A DNA stretch of 64,000 bases, taken from positions 1 through 64,000 of the forward strand of contig CAUJIK010000054.1 of assembly GCA_963205255.1 (NCBI GenBank). Direction: 5' to 3'. The notes under the pieces were generated by a model. That model was not told where the DNA came from. It was given only the letters and a program-made list of their open reading frames with translations, and did not search any database. Positions 1 to 7,654 of the stretch are shown one piece after another. The position numbers were made by a program, and so were the translations under genes. The stretch comes from Pseudomonadota bacterium (GTDB taxonomy: Bacteria > Pseudomonadota > Gammaproteobacteria > Steroidobacterales > Steroidobacteraceae). Positions within the stretch are counted from its first letter, which is position 1, and every line of letters starts with the position of its first letter.

Positions 1-3
1 GCG

Positions 4-1320
4 ATGCTGGCCGGGACCGCGGGAGCCGCCGAACTGGCCGGCCCTTCCGCCCCCACGGGCGACGAACGGCTCATGGCGAACCGGGAATTTCGTTCATCCT
101 TCGACGCCAGGCGCTATGACGAGGCGCTGCCGGCCGCGGCAAGAGTCGTGGAGATCACCCGCAGCCAGTTCGGCAGCGAGGCGCCCGAGCTGGTCAATCC
201 GCTGACCAATCTCGCCACCACACATTACCGGCTGCGGCAGTACGAACCCGCCCTCGACACCTATCGCGCGGCGCTGGCGCTGCTCGAAACCGACAACGCC
301 AATCCCCGGCTCACGCCCCCGCTGCAGGGTCTGGGCCTGACGCTTATCGCACTCGACCGCGAGCCGGAAGCCATCGTGCCGCTCAAGCGCGCGGTCGACA
401 TCCTGCGCAACCGCGAAGGACTGTTCACGCCGCAGCAACTGCCACTGCTGCAGCCTCTGGCAAATGCCTACATGGCGGCGCGGCGCACCGACGACGCCGG
501 CAGCACCCAGCAGTACGCGCTCACCGTGGCCGAGAACGCCTGGGGGCAGAACGATGTGCGGCTGCTGCCCATGCTGGATGCCTATGCACGCTGGAACGAG
601 ACTGTCGGCCGCTATGCTCCCGCGCGCGCGTTGCATGCCCGGGCGGCGCAGATCGCCGACCGCAAGACCGCTGACGGACATGTGCTGGCCATACCCGCGC
701 TGCGCGGCATCGCGCGCACCTACCGCTACGCCTACATGTACGGCGAGACGGAAGAACCCGCCACCACCGGCCAGTCGATGGCCGAAGCACTGCTGGCGCG
801 CGCCGCGACCAGCCCTGCCGCCGCCGGCGAGCAGGCGCTGCGTCGCGCGCTGGAGATGCAGCAGGTGCTGACGCCTGACGATGCGCGGCTGCGCGGCGAA
901 GTGCTCACCGATCTTGGCGACTGGTATCTCACCGCCGGTCTGTCGTCGCGCGCGGTGGCGATCTATCGCGAAGCCTGGTCGAGCCTGAGGACGGCCGGCG
1001 CCGAGGAACTGCTGGCGATGCCCGTGCCGCTGACTTACCGCCCGCCCAGCGTCACCGTATCGGGCCGCACCGAGGATCCGGCGCGCTTCGAGGAACAGGA
1101 CATCGATTTCACCGTCAGCGTGGACGCCAACGGCGAAGTGCGCGAGGCGACGGCATCAGAGTCGGTGGCAACGCGGGAAAGCGCCGAACGCAGCGTAGCC
1201 GCGGCGCTGCGCCGCTCGCGCTTCCGGCCCTCCATCATCGACGGAGCAGCGGTGGCGAAAACCGATGTGCCATTCCGCGAGCGGGTGTACGTGCGGATCG
1301 CTGACGCGAATCCCCGCTAA
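4..1320 (+). CDS. TPR protein with TonB-like C-terminal domain (probably 5'-partial)
   Basis: Tetratricopeptide-like helical repeats fill roughly residues 25-330 (alternating Tyr/Ala/Leu patterns such as LATTHYRLRQYEPALDTYR). The last ~75 residues resemble the TonB C-terminal fold, with a predicted strand, a VSVDANGEVREA turn and a helix followed by RSRFRPSIIDG. No membrane anchor or export signal is complete. The ATG at base 4 sits in an Ala/Gly-rich stretch that could be the end of a signal peptide, and the frame is open to the window edge, so the true start is probably outside. Its stop overlaps the convergent lipoprotein stop by a few bases. The role is unknown. A periplasmic scaffold or partner of the adjacent kinase operon is inference only. 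Confidence 0.8.
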   Translation: MLAGTAGAAELAGPSAPTGDERLMANREFRSSFDARRYDEALPAAARVVEITRSQFGSEAPELVNPLTNLATTHYRLRQYEPALDTYRAALALLETDNANPRLTPPLQGLGLTLIALDREPEAIVPLKRAVDILRNREGLFTPQQLPLLQPLANAYMAARRTDDAGSTQQYALTVAENAWGQNDVRLLPMLDAYARWNETVGRYAPARALHARAAQIADRKTADGHVLAIPALRGIARTYRYAYMYGETEEPATTGQSMAEALLARAATSPAAAGEQALRRALEMQQVLTPDDARLRGEVLTDLGDWYLTAGLSSRAVAIYREAWSSLRTAGAEELLAMPVPLTYRPPSVTVSGRTEDPARFEEQDIDFTVSVDANGEVREATASESVATRESAERSVAAALRRSRFRPSIIDGAAVAKTDVPFRERVYVRIADANPR

Positions 1321-1988
1321 GGCTCGATCGGCACCACCTCGATGGCGTCCACCGCCAGCGCGATGCTGTCGGTCACCTTCACGATCTCACCGGCCTTGAG
1401 CTGCGCCGCCAGACCCTGGCGCGGCAGCTGCACGAGGAACTTGGCGGCAGCATCGCGCATGGCGGCGACGGAGGAGTTCGAGAGTGCTGCTCCCTTGCCG
1501 CCATCATCACGCGCACTGCCATAGCCCGTGAGCGTGAGCGCATCGACGGGCGTGCCGTCGGGCGTCAGCACGGCGATGCGGTAGCGGATGGTGGTCGCCC
1601 AGTAACCGCCGCTGGTATCGCGCGCCGTGGCGAATGAATACTGTTCGATACCGGGCACGAAAATGGCCTGCAGCCCCAATGCGGCCTGTGCCTGGTCCAG
1701 GCTGTCGAAGCGCGCGACATCACTGAAAGATGCGCCGAACATCGACTCCATCATCTTCACATGGCCGGCACCCAGGTCCACGGCCCAGTCGGAGCCATAG
1801 CGGGTTTCCTCGTGCCGGTAGCCGCGCAGGGAGGAATCGAGCACCAGGGCGACCCGGGCGGGCAGCGGCTGCAGCAGGGCACGCGGCAATGCGGGCTCCG
1901 GCTTCACCTGCACGGCGCCACATGCCGCAAGACCGGACAGCAGCGCCGCCGGCAACAGGACCCGAAACAGATTCAGCGACTGACGCAT
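1317..1988 (-). CDS. Lipoprotein of unknown function, last gene of kinase/FHA/VWA operon
   Basis: This is a 223-residue protein beginning MRQSLNLFR with a hydrophobic segment and a lipobox (LAAC, Cys about residue 24), so it should be exported and lipidated. The body is a mixed alpha/beta domain without a motif I recognise; it contains VALVLDSSLRGY near the N-terminus and a GYW/IRYRIAVLTPDG segment in the middle. The frame stays open far upstream, but that extension reads as the shadow of the preceding gene, so I start at the lipobox-bearing Met. The start lies inside the end of the upstream VWA gene (16-base overlap), indicating translational coupling. It is probably the envelope-anchored component of the same complex; no enzymatic function can be assigned. 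Confidence 0.8.
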   Translation of the reverse strand: MRQSLNLFRVLLPAALLSGLAACGAVQVKPEPALPRALLQPLPARVALVLDSSLRGYRHEETRYGSDWAVDLGAGHVKMMESMFGASFSDVARFDSLDQAQAALGLQAIFVPGIEQYSFATARDTSGGYWATTIRYRIAVLTPDGTPVDALTLTGYGSARDDGGKGAALSNSSVAAMRDAAAKFLVQLPRQGLAAQLKAGEIVKVTDSIALAVDAIEVVPIEP

Positions 1989-3013
1989 TGGAGGGTTCCC
2001 AGCACCTCGATGAACTGGCGGCAAGGTTTCTCGTTCGTCAGGCCCACGAAGGTGCCCTCGTTGCGCGCCGACACTGCCCGCATCAGAGCTGAAAAGCGGA
2101 TGTTTGTAAACGGCGGCATGCCGGCGCCCTCGGGGAATCCGATGGCATGGATGCGCGCGCGCGGCCGCCGCGAATCCGGCGCGTTGAGCCTCGCGATGCT
2201 GTCGAGCGCGGCCTGTATGGATTCTCCCGTGAACTCGTCGCCGATCACGTAGACGCTGATCTTCAGTCCCGGCGCACGGAACTGCCGCAGCGCCTGCTCG
2301 ATGCCGGGCACGGGGTTCGACTGGCTGAAGGGGGTCCACCTGGGCAGGGTCTCGCGGATGCGGTTGCGCGTGGTGGCCGAATCCTGCAGCCAGCGGCCGG
2401 GCGTGCCGCCGAACATGTAGCGCCCCTGGTCGTTGAGCACCTGCAGACCCTTCACCTCCGGATAGATGTCGAGGATCTCGCGCATCAGCTGCACCGTGGT
2501 CTCCCAGTGCAGGCTCACCATGCTGTTGGAGGTGTCGATGACGAACACCACATACTCGCTGTCCACCGGAACGCCGCCGACGGCCTCGGGCGAAGGCCGT
2601 GGACGCGGCTGTGCGTTCAGCCGTTCCATTTCCGCCGTCAGTTCCTGGTACGCCGCCACCAGTTCGGACTCGACGATGTTGGCCACCTGCGCGTCGCTGC
2701 GGCTGGTGGCGAACTGGCCACGCACATCGGTGAGATCGCCCTGCAGCCGCGCCAGCCGCGCGCGCTCGTTCGACAGTGCCGCGACACGCCCCTGAAGCTC
2801 GCGATTGAGCTGGTCGGTTTCGCCGCGGATCACGTAGAGCTCCTCCTGCAGGCGTTTGAGCTGGCCTTCCATGGCCTCGCGCGTGCGTTCGATGATCACC
2901 GGCTGGTCCACCTCGGTGAGGATCAGCAGCAGGATGATGGCGCCGAAACCGCAGCAGATGCAGTCGAGGAAGGAGAGGCTGAACACCTCGGTATCACGCC
3001 GCCGCAGCTTCAT
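1973..3013 (-). CDS. Membrane-anchored von Willebrand A domain protein (VWA 1)
   Basis: 346 residues. A short basic N-terminus is followed by SLSFLDCICCGFGA and a single hydrophobic helix (about residues 12-33). A coiled coil comes next (about 40-125: LKRLQEELYVIRGETDQLNR and onward). A VWA domain (about 150-340) has an intact metal-ion-dependent adhesion site start, DTSNS, after the strand YVVFVI. The topology suggests an inner-membrane anchor with coil and VWA on one side. It overlaps the preceding VWA gene by ATGA and the following lipoprotein by 16 bases. It shares its N-terminal motif with that neighbour, so the two probably assemble together. VWA domains usually mediate metal-dependent protein contacts; the partner is unknown. 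Confidence 0.88.
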   Translation of the reverse strand: MKLRRRDTEVFSLSFLDCICCGFGAIILLLILTEVDQPVIIERTREAMEGQLKRLQEELYVIRGETDQLNRELQGRVAALSNERARLARLQGDLTDVRGQFATSRSDAQVANIVESELVAAYQELTAEMERLNAQPRPRPSPEAVGGVPVDSEYVVFVIDTSNSMVSLHWETTVQLMREILDIYPEVKGLQVLNDQGRYMFGGTPGRWLQDSATTRNRIRETLPRWTPFSQSNPVPGIEQALRQFRAPGLKISVYVIGDEFTGESIQAALDSIARLNAPDSRRPRARIHAIGFPEGAGMPPFTNIRFSALMRAVSARNEGTFVGLTNEKPCRQFIEVLGTLQCVSR

Positions 3014-4101
3014 GGCCAGTCCCGCGCGGGCATGAGGAACTGGCCGCCGGTGGCGCGCGCCAGACCCCAGTATTTGTGCGGCGCCGGCGGTTCACCCAGC
3101 AGCGGCAGCAGGATCACATCCACCGGCACATTGGACGGCAGGCTGCGCTGCGCCTCGTCGAACAGCCGCGAACGCTGCGGCACACTGACGACGCGGCGCA
3201 GTCCGCGATCAGCGCCCTGCGTGGGCAGCCCATCGGTGATGAGCACCACCTGATCCGGCAGCGGCGAGAGTTTGCGGATGGAGGCGAAGGCGTTGATCAG
3301 GCTGGTGCCCTCCTCGGGCACGAGGCCCCGCAGCTGCTCCACGGCCTGGTTCAGCAGTTTCGGATCCGCCGCGTCCAGCCACTTTCCTTCGCTCCCCTGC
3401 ACCAGCTCCTGCACACGCGTATTGAAGGCGTACATCTGGAACTGGCTGCCGGGAGGGAACTGCGTGGCGAACCAGTCGGCGATGTCCACGGTCTGGCGCC
3501 ATTTGGGCGCGGCGCGGCGCACCGCCGTGGACTGGTTGCGCAGCTTGAGGATCTCCACCAGATCTTCATGCACCATGCTGGCGGAGCGGTCGACCAGCAC
3601 CAGGATGCGTTTTCCCTTCAGCTGCACACCGGTGATGTAGCGGCGGTTGCCGGTGCCGCGGAAGGCGCGCACGCGCTGGCCTTCGGGCGCGCTCTGCAAT
3701 GCACCGCCCTGCAGCCGCCGCGTGCCTTCCTCCAGCGACTTGAGATCGGCCTTGAGCTGGTTGATGTGTTCGCGCTGCGCCATGCTGGTGGCGCCGGTGC
3801 GTATGGCCTCATCGCGCGTGGCGGCGATCTCGGCCAGCAGCACGCTGGTGCGCGACGCGGCGCGCGCCGTATCCGATTCGGTCTTCTCCAGCGTGTTGCG
3901 CAGCACGACGAGATTGCGCGCGCCCTGCAACACCTCCTCCTCGATGCGGTTGACTTCGGCGGCCAGCTCGTCGCTGCGCTCGATGCGTTCGACGCCGGAG
4001 CGCGCGGCGAGCACGGTGTAGATGAGCACCACGGCGCCGAAACCGCAGCAGATGCAGTCGAGGAAGGAGAGGCTGAAGACCTCGACGCGGCGGCGGCGCA
4101 T
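3010..4101 (-). CDS. Membrane-anchored von Willebrand A domain protein (VWA 2)
   Basis: 363 residues, starting MRRRRVEVF. The start overlaps the upstream stop codon (TGATG), and the long upstream reading frame is a shadow. It contains SLSFLDCICCGFGA, a hydrophobic helix (about 10-32), a coiled coil (about 40-125) and a VWA domain (about 150-350) with MIDAS residues DRSAS after ILVLV. A downstream VVLITDGLPTQG is the typical fourth-strand motif of VWA folds. It is the sister of the next gene: same architecture and N-terminal motif, but a divergent VWA part, which points to an old duplication and a heteromeric pair. Its function is not known. Confidence 0.88.
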   Translation of the reverse strand: MRRRRVEVFSLSFLDCICCGFGAVVLIYTVLAARSGVERIERSDELAAEVNRIEEEVLQGARNLVVLRNTLEKTESDTARAASRTSVLLAEIAATRDEAIRTGATSMAQREHINQLKADLKSLEEGTRRLQGGALQSAPEGQRVRAFRGTGNRRYITGVQLKGKRILVLVDRSASMVHEDLVEILKLRNQSTAVRRAAPKWRQTVDIADWFATQFPPGSQFQMYAFNTRVQELVQGSEGKWLDAADPKLLNQAVEQLRGLVPEEGTSLINAFASIRKLSPLPDQVVLITDGLPTQGADRGLRRVVSVPQRSRLFDEAQRSLPSNVPVDVILLPLLGEPPAPHKYWGLARATGGQFLMPARDWP

Positions 4102-5357
4102 CAGGAACCCACGGCACTGCCCAGCGCAATGAGCGGCAGCTCGATGCCCGGCGTGCCCAGCCGCAGCACGCTGCCGGCCGCGAGCAACGCCCGCCCGTTC
4201 ACGCGCCCGCCATCGACGAAGCTGCCGTGGCGTGAGTGATCGATCAGCACGATCTCCGAGCCCACGCGCCGCAGCGTACAGTGCCGGCGCGACAACCCGG
4301 CGATGCCCTCCGGCAGTCTCAGCACTCCCTCCCCGGCGCCGGGGTCGCGCCCCAGCACCAGGCCTTCCTCGGTGATGGCAAGCGCACGGCCGCGAAACAC
4401 CAGATGCGTCGGCGCCTCGGCGACCTCGCCCATGCCGAACTCGATTCGCCGCGCGATGCTCTGCGGCGCGCACGCGCTCATCGCCGGCAGGCGCGTGAGG
4501 TACTGCACGGCGCCCGCGGCCGTGCTCACGGGCGGCAGCAGGCTCGCGGCGCGTGCCGCCGCGTCCGGCTCCAGCACCAGCAATGGACGCGAGCCGGCCC
4601 GGGCCAGCGCTTCGCCCAATCCCGGCCACAGCGCCGGATCCACTGGAATCCGCAGCTCGCATTCTCCCAGCGCCGCGCACAGCGCCTGCAGCGCATCGCC
4701 CAGCGGTTGCAGCAGATCGCGCACAGCCAGCTCGAACTGGTCACGCGACAGGCCCAGCTGCAGTTCGCGCTCGCCCACGGGCAGCGTCAGCTGCGCGGCG
4801 CCGGTGGCCGCGATGCTCTCCAGCAAGGCGGGCAATGCAAGGCGCAAGGTGCGCTCATGCGCCGCGTCATCCAACGGGTCGAAACGCCATTGCCGCACCA
4901 TGGCTGCGCCCAGCATGCGCAACCAGGCATCTTGCAGCCCGCCCACACCCACGGACAGCGCGACACTGCGCCGCAGGCAATAGTCCTCGCCTTCACGCGC
5001 GACCACACTGATCACCGAACTGCGGGCGCCAAGATCCAGCGCGATCACGGCCACCGGATGCTGCTGCCATGCGCTGACGACCACAGCCGCATCGACGAAC
5101 CCCTGCACCGAGTAACCCGCGAGCCGCAACTCGCGCAGCAGATCGGACATCGAAGCCGGCGGCAGGTGAGAGGGCGCTGCAACCCACAGGGCCGCGCCGG
5201 CCTCGCGCGGCGGGACGGCATGCGCGGCGGCAACGATGGGCGCGAGCGCCGGCGCGGTGTCAGGCCCGCGCGGCGCGGACGCCGCCACCGGCAGGGCCAG
5301 CCCCTCGCCATCTTCACCCATGGCCGGCAGCCAGTCGTTTGCCGCAAGGCCGCGCAT
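4101..5357 (-). CDS. Hsp70/actin-like ATPase-fold protein with C-terminal FHA domain
   Basis: 418 residues. The segment at about 95-290 has features of the Hsp70/actin ATPase fold: VAVIALDLGARSSVISVV resembles a phosphate-1 loop with its Asp and Gly, and LSRDQFELAVRDLLQPL resembles the helix that follows the second subdomain in DnaK-like proteins. This assignment is by pattern and is moderately uncertain. The C-terminal ~85 residues are a clear FHA domain (LGRDP, SRRHC, VLIDHSRHGSFVDGGRVNG), which should bind phosphothreonine. No signal peptide or membrane segment is evident, so it is probably cytoplasmic. It overlaps both neighbours by one to four bases. The obvious ligand would be a protein phosphorylated by the kinase two genes upstream. 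Confidence 0.78.
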   Translation of the reverse strand: MRGLAANDWLPAMGEDGEGLALPVAASAPRGPDTAPALAPIVAAAHAVPPREAGAALWVAAPSHLPPASMSDLLRELRLAGYSVQGFVDAAVVVSAWQQHPVAVIALDLGARSSVISVVAREGEDYCLRRSVALSVGVGGLQDAWLRMLGAAMVRQWRFDPLDDAAHERTLRLALPALLESIAATGAAQLTLPVGERELQLGLSRDQFELAVRDLLQPLGDALQALCAALGECELRIPVDPALWPGLGEALARAGSRPLLVLEPDAAARAASLLPPVSTAAGAVQYLTRLPAMSACAPQSIARRIEFGMGEVAEAPTHLVFRGRALAITEEGLVLGRDPGAGEGVLRLPEGIAGLSRRHCTLRRVGSEIVLIDHSRHGSFVDGGRVNGRALLAAGSVLRLGTPGIELPLIALGSAVGS

Positions 5358-5581
5358 CAGATGTCCACCGGAAAGCTCAGGTTGTTGTCAGCCGAAAGGC
5401 CCTCGCCTTCTTCAGGCACCGCCTCTTCGGCGGGAGGAGCCGTGGATTCACGCGGCGCGGGTTCAGCGGGCGCGGTGTCCGCGGCGGGCGCAGGCCCGGC
5501 CTCCTGGGCACGAGATGCCCCCAGCAGCAGCGCCAGCGCACTGACGGACACCAGCAACATGGAGCGCATCATGTTGGTCAT
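5357..5581 (-). CDS. Small exported Pro/Ala/Glu-rich protein
   Basis: 74 residues starting MTNMMRSM, with a classical signal peptide or N-terminal anchor (hydrophobic core LLVSVSALALLLG, then ASRAQEA as a possible signal peptidase I site). The mature part is low-complexity and rich in Pro, Ala and Glu, ending LSADNNLSFPVDI. It is joined by ATGA overlaps to both neighbours, so it is a real translated link in the operon rather than a chance frame. Length and composition suggest a periplasmic linker or an accessory subunit. I recognise no family. Confidence 0.7.
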   Translation of the reverse strand: MTNMMRSMLLVSVSALALLLGASRAQEAGPAPAADTAPAEPAPRESTAPPAEEAVPEEGEGLSADNNLSFPVDI

Positions 5582-7647
5582 CGCACCTCCACATCGCGCG
5601 CGACACGGAAGCCCAGCGTCTGCTGCGTCCCGGTTGCGCGCTCGCGCCATGCCAGCCGCAACTCGGCCACGCCGGTGCTGCGCCAGTTTGCGCCACGGAT
5701 GACATGCGGCCCCGCCGGACCATCGCCACGCGGGTCCGTCACCGGCACGGCGGACAGCAGCGAGACATAGGTGTCGTGCATCCACTCGGACACATTGCCC
5801 CCCATGTCGGCGAAACCCAGGGCGCTGCGCCCATGACGGCCCGTCGGCGCGACCACCACATACTCATCGCGATAATCCGGCAGCGCTGGCTGCGCGCGCG
5901 CAGGCAACACACCCGCATTGATCTCGCCGCCGGCCAGATTCTCGGCCGCCGCCGGCGGCGGCAGCGCATCGCCCCAGCTGTAGCGGCGCAAGGCACGGCC
6001 ATCCACATAGCGCGCCGCGTATTCCCATTCGGCCTCGGTGGGCAGGCGATAACCATGCGTGAAGGGTTCGACCAGCTGCCAGCGACCATCGCGGCGCTCA
6101 TAGGCCAGCGGCAACCCCTCGCGTTGCGAAAGCCAGTTGCAGAACGCCACCGCATCGTCCCAGCTCACGCTGGATACGGCGAAATCATCCAGGTCCAGCG
6201 TGCGATCGGCGGCGATGCCCGAAACATGCGAGGCGCGGAATGCACGGAACTGCGCATTGGTCACTTCGCGTTCCGCCAGATAGAAGGGGCGCGACAGCGT
6301 GACCTGGCGCAGGGTCTCGTTGGAACGCCGGCCCTGCTCACGACGATCACTGCCCTGCTGATAGCTGCCGGCGGGAACGAGTATCAATGTGCCGAGCAGC
6401 GGGCTCTGCACCCGCGCTGGCGCCGGCTGCGACGTTGCCGCTGGCGCATCGTCCGCAGCGGAGCTCACTTCGGGTCTGGCGGCAGGAGCAGGGGCGGCCG
6501 CCACGGCCGGTGCGATCTGCGCCAGATCCACCACTCCCAGCGCCAGAGTCTCTCCGGCCGTGATGGCCACCTGGCTGCGCCAGCTGCGCTGGCCGGCGCC
6601 ACGCAGCTCCAGCCGATGCAGCCCCGAATCCAGCTCCAGCTTCTGCGGCGCCGTGCCCAGTTCCATGCCATCCACCAGCACGCGCGCGCCGGCGGGCTTC
6701 GAATCCACCTCCAGCCAGCCCCATGCGGGCGCCAGCGTCGCCGCAAGCAGCTGCTCCTGACCCTTGCCTTCCACCGTCACTTCGGTGGAAAAATCCACTC
6801 GTCGCGGCGCGCGCAGCAGCAGCTGACGCGATCCGGCTTCCAGCTCCACGACACCCGGAGCGGCGCCGGCAAGCACGCCATCCACAAGCACCTCGGCTTC
6901 AACACCCTGAGTGTCGATGCGCAGGCTGCCGGGCAGAGGCGCAAGCTCGATGCGCAGCGCGGTGGCAGCCGAAGACCGGCTCACCTCCATCTTCCGCTGC
7001 TCGTCACGATAGCCGGGACTCGATGCCCGCAGACTATGGCTGCCGGTCACGACGAACAGCTGCTGCCCCACGCGCCAGTGCAATCCATCCACGCTTATCG
7101 CCGCATCCTGCGGCAGGACTTCGAGCCGCAGCGGCACGACCCGCGACAGCCCGAGCAGCAGCAGCGCCGCGATGACCAGCAGCGCGGCCAGAACGATGCT
7201 GCGCGCCGAAAACGGATGCCGGCTGCGCGCACCCGGCGTTGCATCCTGCTGCCCGGGATCGGCGACGCGGATCTCGCGCGTGCCGGCGACGATCTCCTCG
7301 CCGGGCAGCGGCGCCGTGGCCAGCGGAGCAATGGTCTCGTTGCCTTGCAGCGGATAGACGTCCAGCCGCGGCGGCTCGACATCGACACGCAACACCAGCT
7401 GCGCGCCGCCGATTTCGATCACATCGCCGGAATGCAACTGCGCATCGTCCTGCTGGGGACGTCCGTTGAGACGCGCGACGGCGCCCGCGATGCGCAGCCA
7501 CCACTGCCCGGCGACGCACTCGATGCGGGCATTGCCTTCCACCGCGACAGGCAGCGTCAGTGCCTGCGCCCCGGCGCCGAGGGCCAGCGGCAATGGCAGG
7601 CGGTGCGAACCCGCAGAGTCGTGAACGATCAGCGAGGAGAATGACAT
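5578..7647 (-). CDS. FHA - transmembrane - PEGA repeats - FGE-like (SUMF1 fold) protein
   Basis: 689 residues. The N-terminal ~110 residues look like a divergent FHA domain (ARLNGRPQQDDAQLHSGDVIEIGG). A membrane helix lies at about 150-170 (SIVLAALLVIAALLLLGLS). Two or three PEGA repeats occupy about 175-390 (for example PAGARVLVDGMELGTAPQKL). A formylglycine-generating-enzyme-like domain covers about 430-689 (LVPAGSYQQGSD, REVTNAQFRAF, YRLPTEAEWEYAAR, DMGGNVSEWMHD, RGANWRS). The two Cys residues used by true FGEs near the RGGSW motif are missing, so the domain is probably a binding module. The architecture puts FHA in the cytoplasm and PEGA/FGE in the periplasm. It follows the kinase gene by 7 bases and is a likely kinase partner. 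Confidence 0.88.
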   Translation of the reverse strand: MSFSSLIVHDSAGSHRLPLPLALGAGAQALTLPVAVEGNARIECVAGQWWLRIAGAVARLNGRPQQDDAQLHSGDVIEIGGAQLVLRVDVEPPRLDVYPLQGNETIAPLATAPLPGEEIVAGTREIRVADPGQQDATPGARSRHPFSARSIVLAALLVIAALLLLGLSRVVPLRLEVLPQDAAISVDGLHWRVGQQLFVVTGSHSLRASSPGYRDEQRKMEVSRSSAATALRIELAPLPGSLRIDTQGVEAEVLVDGVLAGAAPGVVELEAGSRQLLLRAPRRVDFSTEVTVEGKGQEQLLAATLAPAWGWLEVDSKPAGARVLVDGMELGTAPQKLELDSGLHRLELRGAGQRSWRSQVAITAGETLALGVVDLAQIAPAVAAAPAPAARPEVSSAADDAPAATSQPAPARVQSPLLGTLILVPAGSYQQGSDRREQGRRSNETLRQVTLSRPFYLAEREVTNAQFRAFRASHVSGIAADRTLDLDDFAVSSVSWDDAVAFCNWLSQREGLPLAYERRDGRWQLVEPFTHGYRLPTEAEWEYAARYVDGRALRRYSWGDALPPPAAAENLAGGEINAGVLPARAQPALPDYRDEYVVVAPTGRHGRSALGFADMGGNVSEWMHDTYVSLLSAVPVTDPRGDGPAGPHVIRGANWRSTGVAELRLAWRERATGTQQTLGFRVARDVEVR

Positions 7648-7654
7648 CGGTGAC

